NCBI RefSeq assembly: GCF_018885265.1
Contig: NZ_CP076538.1
Span: 6,732,001-6,796,000, forward strand
Source of the DNA: Amycolatopsis aidingensis
GTDB lineage: Bacteria; Actinomycetota; Actinomycetes; Mycobacteriales; Pseudonocardiaceae
Reading direction: 5' to 3'
Length of the DNA stretch: 64,000 nt
Below the pieces are notes generated by a model, which had not been told where the DNA came from, did no database searches, and was given only the letters and a program-made list of their open reading frames with translations. Position numbers and translations under genes: made by a program. Shown here one piece after another: positions 27,423-36,686 of the stretch. The number at the start of each line of letters is the position of its first letter. The stretch's first letter is position 1.

Positions 27423-28510
27423 CGGCGCCACCACCGAAACCGGCGCCTGGGAGCGGAACCATCCACCTTGGCCGAGCGCTGCAGCAGGTCGATGAGGTGG
27501 CTGTTCACCAGTTCCGGCTGCTCCAGCTGCACCATATGCCCCGCACCGCGCACCCGAACCAACTCGGCGTCCGGCAACTCGGCCGCCATCCGTTCGGCGT
27601 GCGAAAAGGGGGTGAGCCGGTCGTCGTCCGCCCCGATCACCAGCACATGTGTCTCCTTCAGCCCGGCCAGCGCGGCATACCGATTATGGCTTCCCAGCGT
27701 GTCCACGAAGTTCACCAGCCCTCGTACCGGGGTCACAGCGAGCATCTCCAGCATGAAGTCCACCAGCCGCGGGCTCACGTCGCGCCCACCGAACGCGAGC
27801 CGCCGAATCGCCTGCCGGGTGAGCTGGCCACCGGCGGCGCGGACGAACTCGACCAATCCCGGCTGCCAGCCGGCCAGCTCGCCAACGCCCTTGGTGAGCG
27901 GGTTGTACTTGGACAGCAGCGGCCGGGGCAGCCCCTTCGCGCCCACCTCGCCGGCCGCGGTCGCGATCAGCGCGACCCCGCTCACCCGCTCGGCGAACAG
28001 TTCCGGCGCCTTCTCGGCTAGCTCCATGATCACCATACCACCCATTGAATGTCCAATAAGGACAATAGGGCCGCTCGGAATGAGCGCGCGCACCACCGCG
28101 TCCAGATCATTCGCCAGCTGTTCAATCGTGCTGGTTTCCTGAGCCGCCGGTCCGGATTGTCCGTGCCCGCGATGGTCGTAGTACACCTGCCGGACAGCGG
28201 GCAGCCGCAAAGTCGCCAGGTCCCGACGCTGGAAGTGCCAACTGCGCCGGGAAAGCGCGAATCCGTGCACACCGAGCACGGTCAGCACGGGCTCCTCGCC
28301 ATCCGGCGGATCGATTTCCTCCACGGACAACGGTGTGCCGTCGTCCGCCGCAACCGTCGAGGCACGGTCCGGTTCCAGTTTGCCGAGCGGCTCGGTCATG
28401 AACGGATCCCTGCTCCTGCGCGTGGTGACCGTCAACGCCGCAGCCACGGCGCCGGTGACCACCGCACCGACTCCGCCCACGACGCCAAGGATCCGGCGTG
28501 ACGGTGTCAC
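27419..28510 (-). CDS. Alpha/beta hydrolase, membrane-tethered
   Basis: A 363-residue protein with an N-terminal membrane anchor (about 8-30, VVGGVGAVVTGAVAAALTV) and an alpha/beta hydrolase domain: LGVHGFAL (oxyanion region), GHSMGG with the nucleophile Ser, Asp in GADDDRLTP and His in GAGHMVQLEQPE. Located between alr and tsaE with 4-base overlaps on both sides, a position where mycobacteria also have a hydrolase (near Rv3423c/Rv3422c). Substrate unknown. GTG start. Confidence 0.88.
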   Translation of the reverse strand: MTPSRRILGVVGGVGAVVTGAVAAALTVTTRRSRDPFMTEPLGKLEPDRASTVAADDGTPLSVEEIDPPDGEEPVLTVLGVHGFALSRRSWHFQRRDLATLRLPAVRQVYYDHRGHGQSGPAAQETSTIEQLANDLDAVVRALIPSGPIVLIGHSMGGMVIMELAEKAPELFAERVSGVALIATAAGEVGAKGLPRPLLSKYNPLTKGVGELAGWQPGLVEFVRAAGGQLTRQAIRRLAFGGRDVSPRLVDFMLEMLAVTPVRGLVNFVDTLGSHNRYAALAGLKETHVLVIGADDDRLTPFSHAERMAAELPDAELVRVRGAGHMVQLEQPELVNSHLIDLLQRSAKVDGSAPRRRFRWWRR

Positions 28511-29637
28511 CGGGCCACCTCGCCGAGGTAAGTGCGCACCACCCGCGGACGGTACATCCCGGTGACGATCTCGTAGTCGATCGTGCCTATGGTGTCCGCC
28601 CATTCGCGCGCGGTCGGTTCGCCCTGCGTTCCCGTGCCGAAAAGCACCACCTCGGCGCCGAGCTGCGGCTCGTGGTCACCACAGTCGACCACGATCTGGT
28701 CCATGCATACCCTGCCGACCATCGGGCGACGTTGGCCGTCCAACCATACGCTCATCCGGTTGGAAAGGGTGCGCGGAACGCCGTCTGCGTACCCTGCGGG
28801 CACGAGCGCCAGCGTCGTGGCCCGCGACGCCGTCCAGGTATGTCCATAAGAGACCGATTCGCCAGCCTCGATCCGCTTCACGAGCACCACAGTGGACCGG
28901 AACGTCATAGCGGGCCGCAGATCTTCCTGCTGGGGAACGGGATTGAGGCCGTAGACGGCGATCCCGGGACGGACGAGGTCGAAATGGAGATCGGGCCGGG
29001 TCAGCGTGGCCGCCGAGTTCGCTAGGTGTCGCAGAGGATTCAACCCGAGGTCCCTGGCGATCGCGTAACCCGCATGGAAGCGACCAGCCTGCGCGTCGAT
29101 CGAGGGGTGACCCGGTTCGTCGGCACAGGCGAGATGCGACCAGATCGCAGCCACGTCCAGATACGGATCCGCGGCCGCGGCCTTGACCAGCGCAGGCCAT
29201 TCGGATGGGTGACATCCGTTGCGGGCCAGACCGGTGTCAAGTTTCAGATGCACCCGCGCGGGGCGGCCCACCCGGCTTGCCGCGGTCGCCACCCGGCCGA
29301 GCTCAGGTAGCGAACTGACTGAAATGTCCACCCCTTGCTCGATTCCCGGCGCGAAGTCGACATCGGGGGTGTCCAGCCAGCTCAGCATCGGCGCGGTAAT
29401 CCCGGCGGCACGCAGATCCAGCGCCTCCGCCAGGGAACAGGTACCCAGCCAGGTCGCACCGCCGTCCAGGGCGGCCCGCGCGGCCGGTACCGCGCCGTGC
29501 CCGTAGCCGTCCGCCTTCACCACCGCCATGGTGGCCGCGCCGGAATCGGCCGCCCGGCCGGCGAGCAGCGCGACATTGTGCCGGATCGCCCGCAGGTCGA
29601 TCACGGCCTCGGCGCGGCGCGGCTGGTCAGGACTCAT
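28507..29637 (-). CDS. alr: Alanine racemase
   Basis: A 376-residue PLP enzyme supplying D-alanine for peptidoglycan. VVKADGYGHG holds the PLP lysine (Lys41), HLKLDTGLARNG and DLVRPGIAVYG are family motifs, and SYGHTW plus GRVCMDQIVVDCG supply the second catalytic Tyr region. The ATG at 29637 is chosen; upstream codons are non-coding. It is the first gene of the alr-hydrolase-tsaE set. Confidence 0.96.
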   Translation of the reverse strand: MSPDQPRRAEAVIDLRAIRHNVALLAGRAADSGAATMAVVKADGYGHGAVPAARAALDGGATWLGTCSLAEALDLRAAGITAPMLSWLDTPDVDFAPGIEQGVDISVSSLPELGRVATAASRVGRPARVHLKLDTGLARNGCHPSEWPALVKAAAADPYLDVAAIWSHLACADEPGHPSIDAQAGRFHAGYAIARDLGLNPLRHLANSAATLTRPDLHFDLVRPGIAVYGLNPVPQQEDLRPAMTFRSTVVLVKRIEAGESVSYGHTWTASRATTLALVPAGYADGVPRTLSNRMSVWLDGQRRPMVGRVCMDQIVVDCGDHEPQLGAEVVLFGTGTQGEPTAREWADTIGTIDYEIVTGMYRPRVVRTYLGEVAR

Positions 29638-29707
29638 AGCAGCGCGATTTTCCCACAATGCTCCGGCACGCCGTCAGCACGGCCGGTTGTGGTGGAGGGC
29701 ACTCGGG

Positions 29708-31129
29708 TCAGTCGCCGTGCGCTACCTCGCGCGCTTCCGCATGCTGAGCCCGGATATGTTCGCCGATGGTCACGCCGTGCGCACCGGGATCGTCCAAACG
29801 CAACGCGCTGTTGCCCTGCCACCGCGGTGGATCCGCCGAACCGGCCAGCGCCCACGCGGCCTGCCGCGCGGCCCCGATGGCCACGTGCTCGGCGGGTTCG
29901 GGCACCGATACCGGAACGCCGAAAATGATGGGGGCCGCGGCACGCACGGCGCTGGACTGGGCGGCGCCACCGGTGAGCAGCACCTGGCGCACGTCGATTC
30001 CGTGCGCCCGGACCGCGTCGAGCCCGGCGGCGAGGCCGCACAGCATCCCTTCCACAGCCGCCCGGGCCAGGTTCTCCGGCGTCATGTTCGTGCGCCGCAG
30101 CCCGAAGAGCGAACCGCTCGCGTCCGGGAGGTTCGGGGTGCGCTCACCGTCCAGGTAGGGCAGCAGGGTCAGCCCCTCGGCGCCGGGCTGCGAGGCAAGC
30201 GCGAGCCGATCGAGTTCCGCGAGGTCCACACCGAGCATGGCCGCGGTCGCGGTGAGCACCCGTGCGGCGTTGAGCGTGCAGGCCAGCGGCAGGAACCGGC
30301 CGGTCGCATCGGCGAACCCGGCCACCGTGCCGGTCGGATCGGCGACCGGCGACTCGCTGACGCCGAAAACGGTGCCGCTGGTCCCCAGCGACACCACCGC
30401 GTCGCCCGCACCGGCCTCGAGTGCCAGCGCGGCGGCCATGTTGTCCCCGGTACCTGCCGAGATCAACCTGCCATCGCTGGTGTACCCGGCGGGTTCGGCC
30501 GGTCCGAGCACCCTCGGCAGTTCCGGAACGCGACCACCGAACGCATGTGCGACCAGATCCTGCCGGTACTCGCGTTTAGCGGGCGAAAAGTAGCCGGTGC
30601 CGGACGCGTCGCCACGGTCGGTCACTGGTTCGGCACTCTTTGTCCCTTGAAGTCGCCAGGTCAGCCAGTCATGCGGCAGCAGTACCCGTGCGACCCGATC
30701 GGCCGACCGCGGTTCGTGCTCGGCCAGCCAGCGAAGCTTGCTGACGGTGAAACTGGCCACCGGAACGAGGCCGACGGCCTCGGCCCACACCTCCGGGCCA
30801 CCGAGTTCGGTAACCAGGTCGGCGGCGGCCTGCCCGGAACGGTTGTCGTTCCACAGCAGCGCAGGCCGGACGACCTCACCGCTGTCGTCCACAGTGACCA
30901 TGCCGTGCTGCTGCCCCGCCACGCCGATGGCGCGCACGTCGTCGAGCAGACCGTCGGTGGCCGAGGTGAGCGCATCCCACCACACGGCGGGGTCGACCTC
31001 GGTCGTGTCCGGGTGCTCGGCCCGCCCGGTGCGCAGGATCGCCCCGGTGCGCGCATCGCACACCACCACCTTCGTGGACTGGGTGGACGAGTCGACCCCG
31101 GCGACCAGGGTCGGTGACTGAGCCGTCAT
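29708..31129 (-). CDS. xylB: Xylulokinase
   Basis: A 473-residue FGGY-family carbohydrate kinase phosphorylating D-xylulose. The N-terminal [13 protein letters not shown] phosphate loop, GQQHGMV and LLWNDNRS (substrate-side residues), [10 protein letters not shown] and [14 protein letters not shown] are recognisable. ATG at 31129 overlaps the stop of the DeoR-type regulator in an ATGA. A match to the dispersed repeat lies at 30569-30593 and is read as SPAKREY. Last gene of the polyol operon; alr follows 70 bp downstream on the same strand. Confidence 0.93.
   Translation of the reverse strand: MTAQSPTLVAGVDSSTQSTKVVVCDARTGAILRTGRAEHPDTTEVDPAVWWDALTSATDGLLDDVRAIGVAGQQHGMVTVDDSGEVVRPALLWNDNRSGQAAADLVTELGGPEVWAEAVGLVPVASFTVSKLRWLAEHEPRSADRVARVLLPHDWLTWRLQGTKSAEPVTDRGDASGTGYFSPAKREYRQDLVAHAFGGRVPELPRVLGPAEPAGYTSDGRLISAGTGDNMAAALALEAGAGDAVVSLGTSGTVFGVSESPVADPTGTVAGFADATGRFLPLACTLNAARVLTATAAMLGVDLAELDRLALASQPGAEGLTLLPYLDGERTPNLPDASGSLFGLRRTNMTPENLARAAVEGMLCGLAAGLDAVRAHGIDVRQVLLTGGAAQSSAVRAAAPIIFGVPVSVPEPAEHVAIGAARQAAWALAGSADPPRWQGNSALRLDDPGAHGVTIGEHIRAQHAEAREVAHGD
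30569..30593. repeat. Dispersed repeat-like copy inside xylB
   Basis: GCGTTTAGCGGGCGAAAAGTAG matches the repeat on its left half and diverges on the right. It is in frame, at a position where xylulokinases normally have a YFxPxxxEYR-type sequence, so a chance resemblance cannot be excluded. Confidence 0.45.
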
Positions 31130-31935
31130 GGCCGCTGCTCCTTCATCTTCGGGACCTGGACGCGCCGCACCGCGGCACCGCATGCGTGCATCGCCGTTAT
31201 CTCCTCGTCCTGGGTGTCACCGTCGGTGATGACCAGGTCGTATCCGCCCACGTCTCCGTAGGCATAGGTGGCGGTCCTGCCGAACTTCGAGTGGTCGACC
31301 AGCAGGACGTTCCGGTTGGCCGCGCGCAGGGCGGCCGTCTTCAGTTCGGCGAACTCGCGTACGGGGTGGTACAGCCGTCCCCCGGCCACCGCGGTCGCGG
31401 ATACGAACCCCACATCGGCCCGCGTGCGGCCGAGCGCCGCCACCGTGTCCGGACCGGCACACGAGTCGAACTCGGTGTACCGGCCGCCGAGCAGCACGAC
31501 CTCCGCTCCGGCCGCGCCCCCGACCAGCCTGGCGACCTCGATGGAGTTGGTGATCACGACCAGGCTTTCCAGCGCGGTGAGCCTGCGGGCAAGAGGGAAG
31601 AGCGTGGTCGAGTCGTCCAGGAACACCGTCTGCCCGGCGGCCACCTCCTCGTCCGCCGCCCGGCACAGCGCCTCCTTGTGTTCGGTATGCAGCCCTTCCC
31701 GGAAGCGTTTGGCGGTCTCCATGGTGAGTGCGGGGAAGGCCGCGACCTTGCCCCGGAGCTTGCGCAGGAGCCGCCGCTGCGCGAGGTCGTCCAGGTCGCG
31801 GTGCATAGTCATCAGGCTGACCCCGAACCGTTCGGTGAGGTCGTCGATGCGCATCTCGCCGCACTCGATCACCGTGCGCAGTACATCCTGCCGCCGTCGC
31901 TCGACCACGGCGTCGGAGGACCGGGCCTTAGGCAT
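31126..31935 (-). CDS. DeoR/GlpR family transcriptional regulator
   Basis: A 269-residue sugar-responsive regulator. Residues 12-65 form the DeoR helix-turn-helix ([38 protein letters not shown]) and the rest is the DeoR sensor domain with [13 protein letters not shown] and [10 protein letters not shown], which binds phosphorylated sugars. It overlaps both neighbours (8 bases with the dehydrogenase, 4 with xylB) and so is a built-in regulator of the operon; D-xylulose-5-phosphate or a related sugar phosphate is the expected inducer, by inference. Confidence 0.93.
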   Translation of the reverse strand: MPKARSSDAVVERRRQDVLRTVIECGEMRIDDLTERFGVSLMTMHRDLDDLAQRRLLRKLRGKVAAFPALTMETAKRFREGLHTEHKEALCRAADEEVAAGQTVFLDDSTTLFPLARRLTALESLVVITNSIEVARLVGGAAGAEVVLLGGRYTEFDSCAGPDTVAALGRTRADVGFVSATAVAGGRLYHPVREFAELKTAALRAANRNVLLVDHSKFGRTATYAYGDVGGYDLVITDGDTQDEEITAMHACGAAVRRVQVPKMKEQRP

Positions 31936-32962
31936 CAGGGCGCACCACGGCCTTGATCACCGAACCGTCCCGGTTACCGATAGTGAGTGCCTGTTCGACC
32001 TCGGCCAGACCGAAACGGTGCGTCACCAGGCGGTCGAGGTCGACGTCGCCGCCGGAAGCCAGCGCGATCGCCGCCGGCCAGGTGTTGGCGTAACGGAAGG
32101 TGCCGGTGACCTCGATTTCGTATCCCTGGATGTGCCCCAATGGCAGGGCGAGCTCGTCGCCACCCATGCCGACCAGCACGACCCGGCCGGCCCTGGCGAT
32201 CCGGCGTACCGCCTCGGATGTGGCCGCCGGTACGCCTGAACACTCCAGTAGGACGTCCGGCTCGTACCCGGAGTCGGCAAGACTGGACACGGACACGTCA
32301 ATCGTGCCGGTCGCGCCGAGTTCGGCGGCGACCCGCAGGCGCCGGGGGTTGACGTCCGTCACCACGACCTCGGTCGCACCGAACGTCCTGGCTACCTGCA
32401 CGGCTACCAGGCCGATCGGGCCGGCGCCCGTGATCAACACTCGGGATCCCGGCTGCACCCTGGCCTTTCGGCAGGCCCACACCCCGACCGAAAGCGGCTC
32501 GAGCAACCCGGCGGCCTCGTCGCTCAACTGGTCTGGGATGGCGTGCGCGAACTCGACTGGCAGGGTGACGTACTCGCAGAAGGCCCCGTCGACCGGCGGA
32601 GTACCGAAGAACCGCATGTCCGGGCACAGGTTGTAGCGACCGAGCCGGCACTGGAGGCAGTGGGCACAGGGCACACCCGGTTCGAGTGCGACCCGCTGCC
32701 CGAGGTCGTGCCCGGTGGCACCTGGTCCGCGTGCCACCACCACGCCACTCGGCTCGTGACCGAGCACCAAGGGCTGACGCACGACGAAGTCCCCGATCCG
32801 CCCGTGTTCGTAGTAGTGCACATCGGAGCCGCAGGTGCCCACGGCGAGGACCTGGACCAGCACCTCGCCCTGGCCTGGTTCGGGAACCTGCCGCTCCTGC
32901 AACGCCACGTCGTGGACCCCGCGGAGCACGGCGGCGCGCATGGTGTCGGGAACCTCACCCAT
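31928..32962 (-). CDS. Zinc-dependent polyol (sorbitol/xylitol) dehydrogenase
   Basis: A 344-residue medium-chain dehydrogenase. Catalytic zinc ligands are in GTCGSDVHYYEHG and LGHEPSG; the structural zinc lobe has four Cys in PCAHCLQCRLGRYNLC; the NAD motif is ITGAGPIGLVAVQVA followed by VTDVNPRRL, where the Asp favours NAD(H). The YYEHGRIGDF sequence is typical of sorbitol/xylitol dehydrogenases. With xylB downstream, the simplest route is polyol to D-xylulose to D-xylulose-5-phosphate. ATG at 32962; a second ATG seven codons in is possible. Confidence 0.9.
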   Translation of the reverse strand: MGEVPDTMRAAVLRGVHDVALQERQVPEPGQGEVLVQVLAVGTCGSDVHYYEHGRIGDFVVRQPLVLGHEPSGVVVARGPGATGHDLGQRVALEPGVPCAHCLQCRLGRYNLCPDMRFFGTPPVDGAFCEYVTLPVEFAHAIPDQLSDEAAGLLEPLSVGVWACRKARVQPGSRVLITGAGPIGLVAVQVARTFGATEVVVTDVNPRRLRVAAELGATGTIDVSVSSLADSGYEPDVLLECSGVPAATSEAVRRIARAGRVVLVGMGGDELALPLGHIQGYEIEVTGTFRYANTWPAAIALASGGDVDLDRLVTHRFGLAEVEQALTIGNRDGSVIKAVVRPDA

Positions 32963-33039
32963 TGCCGCATTCTTACCAGAACACTGCCCGCCTGTTAACA
33001 CATAAACCGATAACTCTTGCCACCCGCTGGCCAGCCGGA

Positions 33040-33153
33040 GTGCGTTTAGCAGGCGAACCGCACTCCGACGGCGGTACGCGGGTGCGTTTAGCGGGCAAAC
33101 CGCACCGCGTGGGCAAGGGGAGGCCGGGAGTACGTTTCGCGGGCTAACCGCGG
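33040..33153. repeat. Dispersed palindromic repeat, three copies
   Basis: Copies at 33040-33063, 33082-33105 and 33130-33153, all in the same orientation. The third contains the stop codon of nnr (CTA on the plus strand at 33144-33146). Confidence 0.85.
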
Positions 33154-34601
33154 CCAGGCGGAGCCAGTGCACGCACCTGGCGGAGTGCGTCGGGGATGGC
33201 CGCCAGCACGCCGGAGGCCGATGCCGGGACGCCCCGCGCGGCCAGCAGGCCCGCTAGCGAGTGCACGTAGGTGGCCATACCCGCGGCCAGCCACGCTTCG
33301 ATCCCCGCCGCCAGCAGGGCGCCCACCAATCCGGAAAGCACATCGCCCGACCCGGCCGTGGCCAGCCAGGAGCCACGCGGAACATTCACCAGCACCCGCC
33401 CATCGGGAGCAGCCACGATCGTGCAGTGGCCCTTGAGCAGCAACACCGCTTTGAAGCGGGCCGCCGCTTCCCTCGCGGCCGCCACCCGATCCGCGCCAGG
33501 CCTGGCGCCGGTCAACCGTTCGAACTCGCCCGCATGTGGGGTAAGGACCAGCGGAGTGTCGGGATCACGGGCATCGAGAACCGCCGGTGTCCTGGCGATG
33601 ATGGTGATCGCGTCGGCATCCGCGCACACCGGCACGCCCTGGTCCAGAGCGTGTTCCAGCACCTCGCGACCTTCCCTGCCGGTGCCGATTCCGGGGCCGA
33701 CCGCCCAGGACTGCGCCCGACCGGCATCGGTGATCGACCCGGTCGCGACCGTCTCCGGCCAGTGGGCACGCACCGCATCGGCCGCGGGCCCGGCGTAACG
33801 CACCATGCCGGCGGTGGCACGCACGGCCGAGCCGGTCGCCAGTACCGCCGCGCCGGGATAGGTCGCCGACCCCGCAGCGATGCCCGCGACCCCCTGGCTG
33901 TACTTGTCGTCCTCAGGCCCCGGCAACGGCCAGTTGGCCGCCAGGTCCACGGTGTCCAGCCGGAACAGATCGGGGTTCGCGAGCTCACCGTCGAGGCCGA
34001 TGTCGACGAGTTCGACCGAGCCGCAGTGGCTGGGGTTCAGCGCGTGCACCGGCTTAAGCGCCCCGAAAGTGACAGTGCACGCTGCGCGCACGGCTGGACC
34101 CGCGACCTCGCCGGTGTCGGGATCGACGCCGCTCGGCAGATCCACCGCGAGCACCGGGGCGCTGACCTGCTCAAGCAGTTCGGCCGCTTGCGGGCGCAAC
34201 GGTCCGCTGGCGGAAATTCCCACGATGCCATCGATCACGAGATCGGCGCGAGTGAGCCATCGTGGACCGTCCTCGACCGGCACCGCGCGGCCACCAGCCC
34301 TGCGTAACGCGGCCAGTCCCTGCGGATGCGCACGGTCCGGTTTCAAGAGTACGGCCGTCACGCCGACGCCGCGGCGACGGAGAAACGCACCAGCCCACAA
34401 GGCATCGCCACCGTTGTTGCCCGCACCGACCAACAAGGCCACCCGGCTACCGGCGACCCTGCCCGCGTGTTCGCTGAGCATGCCGACCGCCCGGACGCTC
34501 ACCCCGAACGCGGCGCGGCGCATCAGCGCACCCTCGGGTGTGACAGCGAGCAGCCGCTCCTCGGCCGCGCGAACTCGATCCGTGGTCCAGATGCCCTGCA
34601 C
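33144..34601 (-). CDS. nnr: Bifunctional NAD(P)H-hydrate epimerase/dehydratase
   Basis: A 485-residue two-domain repair enzyme. The N-terminal epimerase (YjeF_N, about 1-215) has LVGAGNNGGDALWAGAFL and DGIVGISASGPLR; the C-terminal ADP-dependent dehydratase (about 220-480) has VGPGIGTG, TPHAGEFERLTG, LLLKGHCTIVA and ATAGSGDVLSGLVGALLA. Together they repair hydrated NAD(P)H. GTG start at 34601, 20 bp after the glmS stop on the same strand. Its last codons and stop lie within a copy of the dispersed repeat. Confidence 0.95.
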   Translation of the reverse strand: MQGIWTTDRVRAAEERLLAVTPEGALMRRAAFGVSVRAVGMLSEHAGRVAGSRVALLVGAGNNGGDALWAGAFLRRRGVGVTAVLLKPDRAHPQGLAALRRAGGRAVPVEDGPRWLTRADLVIDGIVGISASGPLRPQAAELLEQVSAPVLAVDLPSGVDPDTGEVAGPAVRAACTVTFGALKPVHALNPSHCGSVELVDIGLDGELANPDLFRLDTVDLAANWPLPGPEDDKYSQGVAGIAAGSATYPGAAVLATGSAVRATAGMVRYAGPAADAVRAHWPETVATGSITDAGRAQSWAVGPGIGTGREGREVLEHALDQGVPVCADADAITIIARTPAVLDARDPDTPLVLTPHAGEFERLTGARPGADRVAAAREAAARFKAVLLLKGHCTIVAAPDGRVLVNVPRGSWLATAGSGDVLSGLVGALLAAGIEAWLAAGMATYVHSLAGLLAARGVPASASGVLAAIPDALRQVRALAPPGRG

Positions 34602-34621
34602 GCGGCTCCTCCGGCTCTACC

Positions 34622-36484
34622 TCATTCGACCGTCACGGACTTCGCCAGGTTACGTGGCTTATCCACGTCGTACCCGCGACTGCGCGCGATCTCGGCCGCG
34701 AGTACCTGCAGCGGAACCGTGGACACCAGCGGCTGCAACAGGGTCGGGACCGCCGGTGTCTCCACGAGCTCGTCGGCAAACGGTCGCACGGTCTCGTCGC
34801 CCTCCTCGGCGATCACGATCGTGCGCGCGCCGCGGGCCTGGATCTCGCTGATGTTGGACACGAGTTTGGCGTGCAGTACTGCGCGTCCCTTGGGGGACGG
34901 CATCACCACAACGACTGGGAGCTGGTCCTCGATCAACGCGATCGGACCGTGCTTCAACTCGCCTGCCGCGAAGCCCTCGGCGTGCATGTAGGCGAGTTCC
35001 TTCAGCTTGAGCGCGCCTTCCAGGGCGACGGGGTATCCGACGTGCCTGCCGAGGAACAGCACGGCCTTGGAATCGGAGATCCGCTGCCCAAGTGAGCGGA
35101 CCTGGTCCACAGTGGCCAGCACCTTCTGCACGGCGGTCGGCATGGCCTCGAGCTCGGCGAACTCTCTGGCGACCTCATCCGGGTACTTCGTACCGCGGGC
35201 CTGCGCAAGCGCCAGCCCCACCAGGTAGTTGGCGGCGATCTGCGCGAGGAACGCCTTCGTCGAAGCCACCCCGATCTCGGGACCGGCGTGGGTATAGAGC
35301 ACGGCGTCGGACTCGCGGGGGATCTGCGCGCCGTTGGTATTGCAGACGGCGAGCACCCGGGCTTTCTGCTCCCGCGCGTGCCGCACCGCTTCCAGGGTGT
35401 CGGCCGTCTCGCCGGACTGGGAGACCGCGACCACCAGGGTGTCCCGGTCGAGAACCGGGTCGCGGTAACGAAACTCGCTGGCCAGCTCGACCTCGACCGG
35501 CAGCCTGGTCCAGTGCTCGATGGCGTACTTCGCCACCAGCCCGGAGTGGTAGGCCGAGCCGCAGGCGACGACGAAGACCTTGTCGACGTCACGCAGGTCC
35601 TGGTCGGAAAGGCGCTGCTCGTCGAGGGTGACGCGGCCGCCGTCGAAATGACCGCGCAGCGTGTTGGCCAACGCGTCGGGCTGTTCCTCGATCTCCTTGA
35701 GCATGAAATAGTCGTGGCCACCTTTTTCCGCGGCCGAGAGATCCCAGTCGACGGTGAACGGCTTGCCCTGCGCGGGCTCACCGTCGAAATCGATGACCTC
35801 GTAACCCGCACGGGTGATCACGACCAGCTGGTCCTGTCCCAGCTCGACCGCTTCCCGGGTGTGCTCGATGAACGCGGCGACGTCGGAGGCGACGAAGGTC
35901 TCGCCCGTGCCCACGCCGACCACCAGCGGTGACGACCGCCGGGCCGCGACGATCAGGTCCGGCTGCTCGGCGTGCGTCACGACCAGCGTGAACGCGCCCT
36001 CCAGGCGGCGGCACACCGAACGCACGCTCGCAGGCAGATCACCCGCGGTGGGCCCGGCAGCGTAGGCGTAGGCGATCAGGTGCGCGGCGGTCTCGGTGTC
36101 GGTGTCGCTGTTCAACTCGACGCCCGCCTGCTCCAGCTCTGCACGCAGCGTCGCGAAATTCTCGATGATGCCGTTGTGCACGACGGCGACCTGCTCAGCG
36201 GCATCGCGGTGCGGGTGCGAGTTGCGGTCGACCGGCGGACCGTGGGTGGCCCATCGGGTGTGCCCCATGCCCGCGGTGCCGGTGAAACCGCTCCGGCCGA
36301 GGGAGTCGAGTTGGGTCTCGAGGTTCGCCAGGCGACCAGCCTTGCGCTCGACGGTCAGGGAGCCGGCGCCATCGAGCACGGCCACGCCGGCTGAGTCGTA
36401 GCCGCGGTACTCCATGCGTCGCAGCCCGCCGAGTATCACGTCCAGCGCCTGCCGGTGGCCGACGTATCCCACGATTCCGCACAC
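34622..36484 (-). CDS. glmS: Glutamine-fructose-6-phosphate aminotransferase (isomerising)
   Basis: A 620-residue enzyme making glucosamine-6-phosphate, first step to UDP-GlcNAc. The GTG at 36484 gives a protein whose second residue is Cys (CGIVGYVGHRQALDV), the N-terminal nucleophile after Met removal. The glutaminase domain has GHTRWATHGPP; two SIS isomerase domains have SQSGETADTLEA and LGRHVGYPVALEGALKLKEL, ending RNLAKSVTVE. No glmS ribozyme-like leader is evident, as expected in actinobacteria. Upstream lies a cluster of repeats. Confidence 0.97.
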   Translation of the reverse strand: MCGIVGYVGHRQALDVILGGLRRMEYRGYDSAGVAVLDGAGSLTVERKAGRLANLETQLDSLGRSGFTGTAGMGHTRWATHGPPVDRNSHPHRDAAEQVAVVHNGIIENFATLRAELEQAGVELNSDTDTETAAHLIAYAYAAGPTAGDLPASVRSVCRRLEGAFTLVVTHAEQPDLIVAARRSSPLVVGVGTGETFVASDVAAFIEHTREAVELGQDQLVVITRAGYEVIDFDGEPAQGKPFTVDWDLSAAEKGGHDYFMLKEIEEQPDALANTLRGHFDGGRVTLDEQRLSDQDLRDVDKVFVVACGSAYHSGLVAKYAIEHWTRLPVEVELASEFRYRDPVLDRDTLVVAVSQSGETADTLEAVRHAREQKARVLAVCNTNGAQIPRESDAVLYTHAGPEIGVASTKAFLAQIAANYLVGLALAQARGTKYPDEVAREFAELEAMPTAVQKVLATVDQVRSLGQRISDSKAVLFLGRHVGYPVALEGALKLKELAYMHAEGFAAGELKHGPIALIEDQLPVVVVMPSPKGRAVLHAKLVSNISEIQARGARTIVIAEEGDETVRPFADELVETPAVPTLLQPLVSTVPLQVLAAEIARSRGYDVDKPRNLAKSVTVE

Positions 36485-36540
36485 GGCCGTCAGCCTAACG
36501 ACGCCAGCGGTAGCCCCTGTGCCGGGCACGCCCACGCGAC

Positions 36541-36644
36541 AGTTCGCCCGCTAAACGCAGCGCGCAGGGCCACGGCGGGTGCGGTTTGCCCGCTAAACGC
36601 ACTCCCCGGGTGGCCTGCTGGCTACGGTTTGCCCGCTAAACGCG
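36541..36644. repeat. Dispersed palindromic repeat, three copies
   Basis: Copies with core GCCCGCTAAACGC at about 36541-36559, 36579-36602 and 36622-36644, same orientation, fill the divergent gap between glmS and a hydrolase gene. Confidence 0.85.
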
Positions 36645-36686
36645 CCGGGCGGGCCGGGGGTGGCGGTGGGCAGTAAGGTCACGCGC

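Noticed and set aside
34485..36560. glmS ribozyme or other riboswitch upstream of glmS
   Set aside because: The region upstream of the GTG start holds only a short leader and repeat copies; no ribozyme-type core could be seen and it is not expected in actinobacteria.
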